Assembly: GCA_937136455.1 (NCBI GenBank)
Contig: CAKZOO010000117.1
Coordinates: forward strand, 1 to 64,000
DNA: 64,000 nt
From: an uncultured Flavobacteriaceae bacterium
GTDB lineage: Bacteria; Bacteroidota; Bacteroidia; Flavobacteriales; Flavobacteriaceae
Direction: 5' to 3'
In this document: positions 42,654 to 51,226 of the stretch, one piece after another
How positions within the stretch are numbered: the first letter of the stretch is position 1
How the letters are laid out: the number at the start of each line of letters is the position of its first letter
The notes under the pieces: generated by a model
Database searches by the model: none
Told to the model about the DNA's origin: nothing
What the model saw: the letters and a program-made list of their open reading frames with translations, nothing else
Translations under genes and position numbers: made by a program

Positions 42654-42827
42654 CTATTTGTTGTGAGAACCATCACAGAACAAAGGATCTTGCGTCTTTC
42701 CACAGCTGCAAAAATTACAACGTGTTTTAGTCGCTAGTACAGTTCCATCTTCGTCTTGAATTTCAACAGGTCCTAGAACACTAATTTGTCCGTTCTTTTT
42801 TTTGATAATGATTACTTTATCACTCAT
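42654..42827 (-). CDS. CDGSH-type Fe-S protein (57 aa)
   Basis: A short gene that length-filtered gene finding would miss. Translation of the minus strand from ATG 42827 gives 57 residues starting MSDKVIIIKKKNGQISVLGP and ending FCSCGKTQDPLFCDGSHNK. The 2Fe-2S ligands of the mitoNEET/CDGSH fold are all present: Cys40, Cys42, Cys51 and His55. The motif's Pro is shifted one place (T-x2-P-x2-C rather than the usual x3-P-x). Its ATG overlaps the stop of the RluB-like gene (TAATG), so it is translationally coupled. A small cytoplasmic electron-transfer or cluster-transfer protein; partner unknown. Confidence 0.9.
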   Translation of the reverse strand: MSDKVIIIKKKNGQISVLGPVEIQDEDGTVLATKTRCNFCSCGKTQDPLFCDGSHNK

Positions 42828-43600
42828 TATTTAATCATTTTTAAATTGATTATTTCTTGTTTTGTAAGGGGTCTCCAATGACCTCTTGGTAAATCTTTTT
42901 TGGTAAGTCCTGCATAGACAACGCGATCGAGATGTACAATCTCGTATTCTAATTTTTCGAAGATTCTTCGAACTAAATTCTTCCTAGTGGTTCTAATTTC
43001 TATCCCGATTTCGTTTCTAGGAGCTTTTTCTATATAACTGATATCGTGAACTTTAACTAGTTTTCCATCCAGTGCCATTCCCTCTTTAAGAGTATCCATA
43101 TCTTCCTGAGAGAATGTGCGATCTAAGCTAAGGTGATAAATTTTTGAAAATCCATTTTTAGGAGCGGATAATTTTTTAATCAGCTCACCATCATTGGTGA
43201 AAATCATCAAACCCGATGAGGTCTTATTGAGTCTCTCTACAGGGCTTAAGGGAGCATTGGAGGCATTGGCTATTAGTTGCAGGGCTGATCTTCTTCCAGA
43301 GGCATCTCTATTAACGGTATCAAAGTCTTTAGGCTTGTTAAGCAGAATATACTCCATCTTTACAGGATTGAGTAATTTTCCATCAAAGCGAACTTCTTCG
43401 CCAGGTTTCACCTTATATCCCATTGATGTCACCGCTTTACCATTGACTGTCACAGAACCTGCCTCGATATAAATATCAGCTTCTCTTCTCGAGCAAACTC
43501 CTGAGTTTGACAAGTATTTGTTGAGTCGAATGCCTTCTGAGGCATTCTTTGGCGTATTGTTAGTTGCTGCTTTCTTCGATTGAGGCTTACGACTTTTCAT
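42827..43600 (-). CDS. RluB/RsuA-family pseudouridine synthase-like protein, catalytic Asp replaced by Asn
   Basis: 257 residues. A Lys-rich N-terminal tail, S4 RNA-binding domain (RLNKYLSNSGVCSRREADIYIEAGSVTVNG, about 25-80), then the pseudouridine synthase domain (MEYILLNKPKDF ... VVYAGLTKKDLPRGHWRPLTKQEI). In this family the catalytic Asp lies in GRLDxxTxGL; here the segment reads VERLNKTSSGLMIFTNDGEL, with Asn125 (codon AAT) at the catalytic position and Glu for the conserved Gly. The rest of the fold is intact, so this is probably an RNA-binding pseudo-enzyme rather than a decaying gene. A sequencing error is not excluded. Promoter box TACCTTTG lies just upstream. Confidence 0.82.
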   Translation of the reverse strand: MKSRKPQSKKAATNNTPKNASEGIRLNKYLSNSGVCSRREADIYIEAGSVTVNGKAVTSMGYKVKPGEEVRFDGKLLNPVKMEYILLNKPKDFDTVNRDASGRRSALQLIANASNAPLSPVERLNKTSSGLMIFTNDGELIKKLSAPKNGFSKIYHLSLDRTFSQEDMDTLKEGMALDGKLVKVHDISYIEKAPRNEIGIEIRTTRKNLVRRIFEKLEYEIVHLDRVVYAGLTKKDLPRGHWRPLTKQEIINLKMIK

Positions 43601-43616
43601 GGGACTTAATTTGTGG

Positions 43617-43624
43617 CAAAGGTA
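43617..43624 (-). promoter_or_regulatory. -7 promoter box of the RluB-like/CDGSH operon
   Basis: Minus-strand TACCTTTG (perfect TAnnTTTG), 16 nt before the ATG at 43600. It makes the RluB-like and CDGSH genes a unit separate from the mevalonate genes upstream. Confidence 0.55.
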
Positions 43625-43644
43625 ATCAGAAGTATTCGAATAAA

Positions 43645-44556
43645 CTATCTAAAAGAAAAGAGGCTGTCAACTATTGAGGTGTCGATTAGAATAATACTAA
43701 AAACCCCTAAGGCTAACACAATTTTTAGTAGGATATGAACTAATCTATAATCGTTCTTTGAACGGGAATTGTATACCCATACGATTGCAAAAATAAGTAG
43801 GATATTAGCTAGTAAAAAATACCATTTCATCAATCCAATTTCACCACTTATAAAGAGTAAGTAGGAGGGGATAAAACTCAACAGCGTTAAAACACTAATC
43901 CATAATTTGGAACGCGATAAACCGTATCGTACAGGAATCGTTTGATAGTCTTGACTGAGATCTCCAGCTAAGTTTTCCATGTCCTTTGTTAGTTCTCTAA
44001 TGAGCAACAGTAAGAACAGATAGATAGCGTGTAAAAAGATGTAAAAGTCTAAGTTTTTATAGTAAACAAATACCGTGAAAAAAGGAGTTATAGCAAGAGC
44101 TGCTGCCATGAGATTTCCCATATAGAGAATCTTTTTTAATTTGTGAGAATACAACCAGATTCCAAAACTATAACCGCTAAAAAACACCACTGCTCTAAAC
44201 GATATAGAGGCAGCAATAATGAGTGCTGTAAAATTAAAAATTACATAGGCGTTGATCTTGGCTCTTTGAGATATATTCTTATCTAACAGAGTTTTATAGG
44301 GCTTATTAATCAAATCCTTTTCCCAATCGTAAAAGTTGTTGATGATATAACCGGCAGCAATCACAAGAGAGGTGCAAACGATTAAAAGAAAAAGATTGAG
44401 ATCTAAGAGAAGTTCTATTAGGGGTTTATCTGGAGCTAATATATAGATGCTGCAAAGGTATTGAGCAACTACAATCAACATGATATTGTAGCCTCTGAGT
44501 ACTGAAAAAAAAGCGAGGCCTTTAATCAGATTTGTTTTAAGGCTGGTAGTTGACAT
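43645..44556 (-). CDS. UbiA-family prenyltransferase (geranylgeranylglycerol-phosphate geranylgeranyltransferase-like)
   Basis: 303 residues, about eight to nine membrane helices. First Asp-rich motif NNFYDWEKDLINKP (Asp77 and Asp81, NxxxDxxxD) and second motif LTKDMENLAGD around residue 190, which bind prenyl diphosphate through Mg. RxGN near the N-terminus (SVLRGYNIMLIVVAQYL) matches the branch annotated as geranylgeranylglycerol-phosphate geranylgeranyltransferase in Bacteroidota; transfer to another acceptor, such as a quinone or heme precursor, is possible. It follows mevalonate kinase by 1 nt, so isoprenoid precursor supply and use are in one operon. Confidence 0.8.
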   Translation of the reverse strand: MSTTSLKTNLIKGLAFFSVLRGYNIMLIVVAQYLCSIYILAPDKPLIELLLDLNLFLLIVCTSLVIAAGYIINNFYDWEKDLINKPYKTLLDKNISQRAKINAYVIFNFTALIIAASISFRAVVFFSGYSFGIWLYSHKLKKILYMGNLMAAALAITPFFTVFVYYKNLDFYIFLHAIYLFLLLLIRELTKDMENLAGDLSQDYQTIPVRYGLSRSKLWISVLTLLSFIPSYLLFISGEIGLMKWYFLLANILLIFAIVWVYNSRSKNDYRLVHILLKIVLALGVFSIILIDTSIVDSLFSFR

Positions 44557-44557
44557 T

Positions 44558-45496
44558 TTAGAAAGTGTAAACCACTTCGATCTGATGTCCCTCTAGGGAT
44601 TTCTTGGCTTTTTCAAGATCCTGTGTGAATCCTAAAATATAACCACCTCCTCCAGAACCACAGAGTTTGAGGTAGTAATCGTTGGTCTCGATTCCCTTTT
44701 TCCACACTTCGTGGAACTGCTGAGGAATCATCGGTTTAAAGTTCTTTAAAACAACACCAGAGAGTTGTTTGAGGTGCTTAAAAAGCGATTTAAAATCTCC
44801 ATTGATAAAATCATCGACACAGGCATCAGTGTGTTTGATGAATTTATTCATCAGCATAGATCTAAATCCTTCGGTCTTCATCTTTTCAAAGAAAATTTGA
44901 ACCATAGGAGCTGTTTCACCAACTGTTCCACTATCCAATAAGAATACGGCACCTTTTCCATCGATATTTTGAGATGGAATCGAAGTAGAGGCTATATGGT
45001 TTTCTGCTTGAATTAGAATCGGTAAGCTCAAATAAGAGTTTAGAGGATCTAATCCAGAAGAAGTTCCGTGAAAAAAAGACTCCATAGTACCAAATAGCTG
45101 CTTTAATTCTAGAAGCTTCTCACGAGTTAAATTTTCTAATACTGTGATTTTATCCGTCGCGTAATTGTTGTAGATCGCAGCCACTAGTGCTCCCGAAGAT
45201 CCTACTCCATATCCTTGTGGAATTGAAGAATCAAAATACATTCCCTTAGAAATGTCTTCTTTTAATCGTTCGATATCAAAGGAAAAACGATCGGATTGTT
45301 CCTCTTGAAGCTGCTCTAAATAGACTGCGTATTGAGCGAGCTTTTTATTGGATTCTATCGCTTTTTCAGAAGGCTGTTCATCTATTTTTAAAGCACCTTT
45401 AGCTGCGTTGTACGGAATGGCCAAACCTTTTGAATTCTTGATAATTCCGTATTCTCCGAAAAGTAGAATTTTAGCGTAAAAAAGAGGTCCTTTCAT
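44558..45496 (-). CDS. Mevalonate kinase (GHMP kinase)
   Basis: 312 residues. Begins MKGPLFYAKILLFGEYGIIKN, with the GHMP N-terminal substrate loop, ATP-binding motif PQGYGVGSSGALVAAIYN (motif 2, GHMP glycine loop), catalytic Asp region SSGLDPLNSYLS, and motif 3 LCGSGGGGYILGF. Phosphorylates mevalonate to 5-phosphomevalonate in the bacterial mevalonate pathway. I start at ATG 45496, 10 bp after the mvaD stop; an in-frame ATG at 45574 would place 26 extra residues over mvaD. Adjacent mvaD and UbiA genes support the assignment. Confidence 0.9.
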   Translation of the reverse strand: MKGPLFYAKILLFGEYGIIKNSKGLAIPYNAAKGALKIDEQPSEKAIESNKKLAQYAVYLEQLQEEQSDRFSFDIERLKEDISKGMYFDSSIPQGYGVGSSGALVAAIYNNYATDKITVLENLTREKLLELKQLFGTMESFFHGTSSGLDPLNSYLSLPILIQAENHIASTSIPSQNIDGKGAVFLLDSGTVGETAPMVQIFFEKMKTEGFRSMLMNKFIKHTDACVDDFINGDFKSLFKHLKQLSGVVLKNFKPMIPQQFHEVWKKGIETNDYYLKLCGSGGGGYILGFTQDLEKAKKSLEGHQIEVVYTF

Positions 45497-45506
45497 AGAT
45501 GAAGTT

Positions 45507-46583
45507 TTAAGATAGTCGCTTTGCTCCCACTGATAACTGGTCACAAATATACTGCTGATTTTCGCAAAAAGCAACTAAGTCCTTAAGAATGAAGTCAAAA
45601 GAAGCGATGGCGTCTTTGTGAGGGTAGAGTAAATGTACATTCGCTCCTGCATCGAGCGTAAAGCAAATTGGAATGCCTGTTAGAGCTCTAAATTCTCTAA
45701 CTTTTTCAATAATAGCCAGGGTGTTAGGCTTCATTAAAATGAAGTTTGGATTCGAGCTGAGCATCATAGCATGTAGGGTCAAAGCTTCTAGCTCTACGAG
45801 TTCTACAAAGGCATTTAAATCACCACTTTGAAAGATTTCAATGAGTTTTTCAATATGTTGATGAGCTTGTGCAAAGCGCTGCTTGGCAAAGGGATGGTTT
45901 TCCATCAATTGGTGTCCTAGGGTAGAACTCACTGCCTTACTTCCCTTGTGAACAATGAGGATACAATCTTGATAATTTTCAAAAACTGGATGAATCTCGC
46001 TAGGGTAAGGGATTCCAAATAAATCCGAACTTTTAGGAATGGAAGGAGTCTTTCCCCATTGAACCAGAGGTCCCTCAATGGATCGACAGCCTGAACCTGA
46101 GCCCAACCGTGCTAAAAAGGACGCTTTTTGGTAAAAGTCCTCGGAGTTGGTCTCTTCAATCGATCTTACGGTCATCTCCAAGAGGCAGAGCGCTAACGCA
46201 GCCATTCCACTGGCTGAAGATGCGATACCACTCGAATGTGGAAATGAATTGGTTGAACGGATTTCAAAATCATAGGATTTTAAAAAAGGTAAATAGGCTT
46301 CAATTCGATCAAAAAAGGTTTTGATTTTTGGAATAAAGTCTTCTTTTGGCTGATCGTCTAAATAAAAATCGATGCTGTAATCATCAGAGACTTTAGATCG
46401 TAGACGATAGTTGAGGGTTGTTTTTGTATGACAATTTGAAAGTGTAAAACTCAGCGAAGGATTCGCAGGTATTTGATCTTTAAATTTACCCCAGTATTTT
46501 ACAAGAGCTATATTACTGGGAGCCTCCCAGCTTGTAATTCCTTGATCTGAAGGTGTTTTTAAGTCCTTAAAGAGTTCAATCAT
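45507..46583 (-). CDS. mvaD: Diphosphomevalonate decarboxylase
   Basis: 358 residues. GHMP fold with WEAPSNIALVKYWGKFK at the N-terminus, Pro/Ser-rich ATP loop NSFPHSSGIASSASGMAALAL, LARLGSGSGCRSIEGPLVQW, and FTLDAGANVHLLYP with the catalytic Asp. Converts mevalonate 5-diphosphate to isopentenyl diphosphate; an archaeal-type phosphomevalonate decarboxylase is less likely given the canonical motifs. The start is ATG 46583; the longer frame begins inside the promoter box at 46605-46612. First gene of mvaD-mevalonate kinase-prenyltransferase. Confidence 0.9.
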   Translation of the reverse strand: MIELFKDLKTPSDQGITSWEAPSNIALVKYWGKFKDQIPANPSLSFTLSNCHTKTTLNYRLRSKVSDDYSIDFYLDDQPKEDFIPKIKTFFDRIEAYLPFLKSYDFEIRSTNSFPHSSGIASSASGMAALALCLLEMTVRSIEETNSEDFYQKASFLARLGSGSGCRSIEGPLVQWGKTPSIPKSSDLFGIPYPSEIHPVFENYQDCILIVHKGSKAVSSTLGHQLMENHPFAKQRFAQAHQHIEKLIEIFQSGDLNAFVELVELEALTLHAMMLSSNPNFILMKPNTLAIIEKVREFRALTGIPICFTLDAGANVHLLYPHKDAIASFDFILKDLVAFCENQQYICDQLSVGAKRLS

Positions 46584-46604
46584 CTGACAACTACTATAAA
46601 AAAA

Positions 46605-46612
46605 CAAAGATA
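46605..46612 (-). promoter_or_regulatory. Promoter of the mevalonate operon
   Basis: Minus-strand TTG-N17-TATCTTTG, a match to both halves of the Bacteroidota promoter (-33 TTG, -7 TAnnTTTG). It lies 21 nt before ATG 46583 and decides the mvaD start. Confidence 0.7.
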
Positions 46613-46681
46613 GTTTTATATCATTAGAACAACTAATAAAAATAAAGTGTTATTTTAGAGCTATACTCTAGAGCATCTCCT

Positions 46682-47155
46682 ATGATGAAACGTTACCTTA
46701 ATATCGGAATCGCTGTGATGATTTGCCTTCTTGTTGGCTTTTTGTCAAGTTTAGCTGTAATGGATTCAATTACAGATTGGTACGTAACTATTAACAAGCC
46801 GTTTTTCACTCCCCCAAATGGTGTATTTTCACCTGTTTGGATTGTGTTGTACATCATGATGGGAGTCTCTGTGGGAATCGTTTGGAATAGAGGTTTTCAT
46901 CATATTTGGGTCAAAACAGCGCTTTATCACTTTTTGTTTCAATTACTTCTCAATGCTCTTTGGAGTATTGTGTTTTTTGGACTTCACTCCATTGTAGGAG
47001 GACTCCTTGTAATACTAACACTTTTTATACTGCTAATCTTTACTTTTAAATGGTTTAAGGTAGTCAATAAGACTGCTGCCTATTTGCTGATACCCTACAT
47101 TCTTTGGGTGGCTTTTGCAACTGTACTCAATATTGGTATTTGGAATTTAAACTAG
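46682..47155 (+). CDS. TspO/MBR family tryptophan-rich sensory protein
   Basis: 157 residues with five membrane helices. Family signatures: WYVTINKPFFTPPNGVFSPVWIVLYIMMGVSVGIVW and NALWSIVFFGLHSIVGGL, then LLIPYILWVAFATVLNIGIWNLN. TspO proteins bind porphyrins and other tetrapyrroles and are linked to light and stress responses. ATG 46685 is an equally good start. Divergent from the mevalonate operon, and its last 9 nt overlap the end of argH on the other strand. Confidence 0.92.
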   Translation: MMKRYLNIGIAVMICLLVGFLSSLAVMDSITDWYVTINKPFFTPPNGVFSPVWIVLYIMMGVSVGIVWNRGFHHIWVKTALYHFLFQLLLNALWSIVFFGLHSIVGGLLVILTLFILLIFTFKWFKVVNKTAAYLLIPYILWVAFATVLNIGIWNLN

Positions 47156-48430
47156 AGCTTGTTCCATCTTCGCTTTGATTTCTTCTAAGCAAAGTTGTCC
47201 TATAGATCCAATATGAGTGTGATTTAAATCTCTTTTAGGATTGTAATTTCCTTTTTCAATACCCACACCCATTTTCTTATAGGCATCTCTAAAAGGCATC
47301 CCAGACTTTACGAGTTCGTTTAAAGTATCCACGCTAAACATATAGTCGTATTTAGCATCATCAGTGATGTTTTTACGAGGTTGAATGTCTTTGAGGCTAA
47401 ATCGCATCATTTCGATACACGAACGCAATTCTTGAATGGATGGAACGATGATTTCTTTTAAGAGCTGTAAATCTCGGTGGTAACCCGATGGAAGATTGAC
47501 AAGCATCATTGTCAGCTGATTTGGTACGGCCTGTAGTTTGTTGCACTTTCCTCTTACAAGTTCAAATACATCAGGATTCTTTTTATGAGGCATGATGCTC
47601 GAGCCCGTGGTGAGCTCGTCTGGAAAGGATATAAAGTTAAAGTCTTGTCCCATATACAGACAGATGTCCATTGCCATTTTTCCAAGGGTTCCTGCTACAG
47701 AACTGAGTGCAAATGCTGTTGATTTTTCGGTTTTACCTCTACCCATTTGAGCTGCAACCACATTGTATTTAAGGGTGTTAAAAGCTAATTCTTCTGTGGT
47801 CATTGCTCTGTCGATTGGAAAAGAAGAACCGTAACCGGCTGCAGACCCCAATGGATTTTGATCACAAACTTTTAAGGCGGCATTTACAAAGTGAATGTCG
47901 TCGATTAAACTCTCTCCATAAGCAGAAAACCAAAGTCCAAAAGAGGAAGGCATTGCTACTTGAAGATGGGTATATCCTGGCATGAGATCTCCTTTGTATC
48001 GATCTGCTAATTGGATTAAAAGATCGAAGAGTTCCTTGATTTCAGTTTTAATAGCGGATAGTTCTGCCTTGAGATAAAGTTGAGAGGCTACTAAGACTTG
48101 GTCGTTTCTAGAACGCGCTGCATGAATTTTTTTACCTGTGTCCCCTAGCTTTTCAGTGAGAACGTATTCTATTTTGGAATGCATATCCTCAAAGTCATCT
48201 TCAATGGTAAATTCTCCCTCTTCAATAGATTTTGCAATTTCGTTTAATCCACCGTTCAATTCTTCGAATTCGCTTTCAGTGATCAGCCCAATAGTAGAGA
48301 GCATACGTGCATGTGCACGTGAAGCAATCACATCGTATGCAGCTAGTTGTAAGTCCAATTCACGGTCGTTTCCAACGGTGAATTGATCGATTTTTTTGTC
48401 TGTTGCGAGTCCTTTATCCCAGAGTTTCAT
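47147..48430 (-). CDS. argH: Argininosuccinate lyase
   Basis: 427 residues, fumarase/aspartase superfamily. MKLWDKG start, ARSRNDQVLVASQLYLKAEL (Thr/Ser-His active-site region), MPGYTHLQVAMPSSFG and the signature loop TGSSIMPHKKNPDVFELVRGK with the catalytic Ser. Splits argininosuccinate to arginine and fumarate, the final step. Last gene of the arginine operon, 6 bp after argE. Its 3' end overlaps tspO by 9 nt in convergent orientation. Confidence 0.95.
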   Translation of the reverse strand: MKLWDKGLATDKKIDQFTVGNDRELDLQLAAYDVIASRAHARMLSTIGLITESEFEELNGGLNEIAKSIEEGEFTIEDDFEDMHSKIEYVLTEKLGDTGKKIHAARSRNDQVLVASQLYLKAELSAIKTEIKELFDLLIQLADRYKGDLMPGYTHLQVAMPSSFGLWFSAYGESLIDDIHFVNAALKVCDQNPLGSAAGYGSSFPIDRAMTTEELAFNTLKYNVVAAQMGRGKTEKSTAFALSSVAGTLGKMAMDICLYMGQDFNFISFPDELTTGSSIMPHKKNPDVFELVRGKCNKLQAVPNQLTMMLVNLPSGYHRDLQLLKEIIVPSIQELRSCIEMMRFSLKDIQPRKNITDDAKYDYMFSVDTLNELVKSGMPFRDAYKKMGVGIEKGNYNPKRDLNHTHIGSIGQLCLEEIKAKMEQALV

Positions 48431-48436
48431 AGTCGT

Positions 48437-49501
48437 TTATTTTAATAAAAAGCCCTCCAATAGAGCGATGTAGATGTCGATTCCTTCTTCAATTTCAGAG
48501 ATGTAAATAAATTCATCTGCTGAATGTGACCTTCTGCTATCTCCTGGTCCTAATTTAACCGATTGACAGTAGAGTGCGGCTTGATCTGAAAGGGTAGGAG
48601 AACCATAGGTTCCTCTTCCTAATGCTTCTCCGGATTTCACGAGTGGATGATCCGGATCGATTCGCGATGAATTGAGTCGAAGCGATCGTGCTTTGATTTT
48701 ACAAGGAGCATTTTGTGTTAGAATTTGTTCAATTTCTTGATTGGTATAGCAATCGTTCACACGTACATCAATCACTAAATTGACATGGGCAGGAACTACG
48801 TTGTGTTGATGTCCTGCATTGATTTGAGTTACCGTTAACTTAACAGGTCCTAATTGCTCTGATTCTTTTTCAAATTTGTAATTCTTAAACCACTCCAATA
48901 CCGAAATGCTATTGTAAATAGCGTTATTGCTATTAGGATGAGCGGCGTGAGAAGGAGTTCCTGATACTTCAGCGTCAAAAACCACCAATCCTTTTTCAGC
49001 AATAGCCAGATCCATAAGGGTTGGTTCTCCAACGATGGCCACATCAATTTTTGGAAGTGTTTCCATCATGGAATTGAGCCCATTTGGACCAGAATTTTCT
49101 TCCTCAGCAGAGGCTACAATTACAATATTGTGATTGAGGTCTTTCTTGTCGTAAAAATAGGCAAAGGTAGCCAAGAGAGATACCAAACAACCGCCAGCGT
49201 CATTGGAGCCCAAACCGTATAGTACATCTCCTTCAACATCGGGACTGTAGGGGTCTCTGGTATAGGCAGTGTTCGGTTTTACGGTATCGTGATGTGAATT
49301 TAATAGGAGTAATGGTTTGCCCTCCTGGTAGTATTTGTTAAATGCGTAAATATTGTTTTTTTGACGCTTATAAGGAATCTGATGGGATTCAAGCCAAGCG
49401 ATAATAAGCGCAGCAGTTCCTTCTTCTTCAGATGAAAAAGATTGAGTGCTGATCAAATCTTTGAGCAGGTCAACGGCTTGTTTTTTTAAAAGCTCCTTCA
49501 T
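48437..49501 (-). CDS. argE: M20-family N-acyl-citrulline/ornithine deacylase
   Basis: 354 residues. Metallo-peptidase M20 motifs: LLNSHHDTVKPN (metal His and Asp), LGSNDAGGCLVSLLA (bridging Asp), ASAEEENSGPNGL (catalytic Glu pair) and DRRSHSADEFIYISE (metal His near the C-terminus). Because the pathway here uses an ArgF'-type transcarbamylase, the substrate should be N-acylcitrulline rather than N-acylornithine; with Ser90 in ArgF' the acyl group is predicted to be succinyl. Starts at an ATGA overlap with the argB stop. Confidence 0.88.
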   Translation of the reverse strand: MKELLKKQAVDLLKDLISTQSFSSEEEGTAALIIAWLESHQIPYKRQKNNIYAFNKYYQEGKPLLLLNSHHDTVKPNTAYTRDPYSPDVEGDVLYGLGSNDAGGCLVSLLATFAYFYDKKDLNHNIVIVASAEEENSGPNGLNSMMETLPKIDVAIVGEPTLMDLAIAEKGLVVFDAEVSGTPSHAAHPNSNNAIYNSISVLEWFKNYKFEKESEQLGPVKLTVTQINAGHQHNVVPAHVNLVIDVRVNDCYTNQEIEQILTQNAPCKIKARSLRLNSSRIDPDHPLVKSGEALGRGTYGSPTLSDQAALYCQSVKLGPGDSRRSHSADEFIYISEIEEGIDIYIALLEGFLLK

Positions 49502-50286
49502 GATGCTGCTGTAATTTTGGTGTAATTAGTACTTGTTTCTCTAAAGAGGGTGTTGGGACCTATAACTACCTGATGCACTCCTTTATCTAGGGCGTCAAAA
49601 CAGTTTTGAAGTTTTGGAATCATTCCAGCGGCTATGACTCCTTGCTCTAATAATTCTCTGTAATAATGTTTGTTAAGGGACTTAACGAGACTATCAGGTT
49701 TGTCAATATCTAGAAGTACTCCTTGTTTTTCAAAGCAGTAATAGAGATTTACTTGATATGTTTTACTCATAGCAGTAGCAATCGCAGAGGCAATGGTATC
49801 GGCGTTAGTGTTTAGTAATTGTCCTTTTGCATCGTGGGTAATAGCACAGAATACAGGACAAAAATGATCGATTAAAGCAGCGATATGATCCGCATTTACC
49901 TCATCGATATCACCTACAAATCCATAGTCGATCTCTGTTCCAGTTCGCTTGTGAGACACTATACAGTTTCCATCTGCTCCACTGAGTCCAATCGCATTGC
50001 AATCCATTGATTGAAGTAATGCGACAATCGTTTTATTTGTTTTACCCGCATAAACCATTGAAATAACCTCCAAGCTTTCAGCTGAAGTAATTCTTCTTCC
50101 CTGATGCATAGTAGTTTTGATCCCTAAACGCTCTTCCATTTTAGAAGCATCTCTACCTCCTCCGTGAACGAGAATTTTAGGGCCTTGAATAGTGCTAAAA
50201 TCTTCGAGAAATGCTTTTAGTGCATTTGAATCTTCGATAATGGCACCTCCAATTTTAACAATGGTTAGGATCGGTTTATGTTTCAT
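49498..50286 (-). CDS. argB: N-acylglutamate kinase
   Basis: 262 residues, amino-acid kinase fold. IVKIGGAIIEDSN (phosphate loop), LVHGGGRDASKMEERLGI (substrate loop), GLSGADGNCIVSHKR and NTNADTIASAIATAM (nucleotide site). Phosphorylates N-acetyl- or N-succinylglutamate. No long N-terminal helix of the arginine-inhibited hexameric type is present, so direct feedback inhibition by arginine is not evident. 4 bp after argF', with a 4-nt ATGA overlap into argE. Confidence 0.9.
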   Translation of the reverse strand: MKHKPILTIVKIGGAIIEDSNALKAFLEDFSTIQGPKILVHGGGRDASKMEERLGIKTTMHQGRRITSAESLEVISMVYAGKTNKTIVALLQSMDCNAIGLSGADGNCIVSHKRTGTEIDYGFVGDIDEVNADHIAALIDHFCPVFCAITHDAKGQLLNTNADTIASAIATAMSKTYQVNLYYCFEKQGVLLDIDKPDSLVKSLNKHYYRELLEQGVIAAGMIPKLQNCFDALDKGVHQVVIGPNTLFRETSTNYTKITAAS

Positions 50287-50290
50287 GAGT

Positions 50291-51226
50291 TTAGTTTTCC
50301 AAGAGTGTTTTTAAAACGTATTGAGCCGAATAAGTTCTGTTGTTTGCCTGTTCAATGACTAAGGATTGGTCACAGTCTAAAACGGCATCTTCAGCAACTA
50401 TATTTCTTCTTATAGGTAGACAGTGCATAAATTTAGCATCCCCTAACTTCTCTTTAGTCATCATCCATTCTCTTGTGGAAATATTGACTTTTCCGTAATC
50501 TTCAAAAGAGCACCAGTTTTTCACATAGACGAAATCAGCATCTTTAAGAGCTTCCTCCTGATCGTGATAGATGTCTATTCCTTTAGTGATTTCAGGATCT
50601 AAATCATAACCGTTGGGGTTGGTGATACAGAAATCAGCGTCTTGATAGCGCATCATCTCGATAAATGAATTGGCAACTGCATGAGGGAGCGCCTTTGGAT
50701 GTGGTGCCCAAGAAAGAACCACCTTTGGTCTCTTTTTGGAGTTTTGTTCTTTTAGGGTAATGGCGTCAGCGAATGCTTGAAGTGGGTGACCAGTGGCACT
50801 TTCTAAATTGACAATAGGAACCGTCGCGTATTTGATAAAGTTTGTCAAAACGGGTTCTGCCTGATCCTCCTCTTTGTTTTCCAATCCAGCAAAAGCTCTG
50901 ATGCAGATAATGTCACAGTATTGAGACATGACCTTAGCAGCTTCTTTTACGTGCTCCGAACGAATGGTTTCCATTATGGTGCCATCCTCGTATTCTAGAT
51001 TCCATGCCTCATCGCCAAAATTCATCACCATGACGTGCATTCCTAAATTGTTAGCTGCTTTTTGAGTGCTCAAGCGGGTTCTAAGACTCTTGTTAAAAAA
51101 CAGAAGTCCTACAGTTTTTCCTTCTCCTAGGGTCACATGAGCTCTGGGGTTCTTTTTTAAAGCGATGGCCTCATCTACTGCAGTATTAAGGTCCTTTAGA
51201 TCGCTAATATTGGTAAATTTTTTCAT
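50291..51226 (-). CDS. argF': N-succinylornithine (or N-acetylornithine) transcarbamylase, ArgF'
   Basis: 311 residues. Carbamoyl-phosphate loop FFNKSLRTRLSTQKAANNLGM, LESATGHPLQAFAD (HPxQ), and FMHCLPIRRNIVAED (HCLP). The sequence aligns with Bacteroides-type ArgF' rather than canonical ornithine transcarbamylase. The residue equivalent to Pro90 of the B. fragilis succinylornithine enzyme and Glu92 of the Xanthomonas acetylornithine enzyme is Ser90 (ETIRSEH). Published mutagenesis of that site (E92 to P, S, V or A) switched specificity to succinylornithine, so this enzyme is predicted to use N-succinylornithine. The start overlaps the argD stop by 4 nt. Confidence 0.9.
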   Translation of the reverse strand: MKKFTNISDLKDLNTAVDEAIALKKNPRAHVTLGEGKTVGLLFFNKSLRTRLSTQKAANNLGMHVMVMNFGDEAWNLEYEDGTIMETIRSEHVKEAAKVMSQYCDIICIRAFAGLENKEEDQAEPVLTNFIKYATVPIVNLESATGHPLQAFADAITLKEQNSKKRPKVVLSWAPHPKALPHAVANSFIEMMRYQDADFCITNPNGYDLDPEITKGIDIYHDQEEALKDADFVYVKNWCSFEDYGKVNISTREWMMTKEKLGDAKFMHCLPIRRNIVAEDAVLDCDQSLVIEQANNRTYSAQYVLKTLLEN

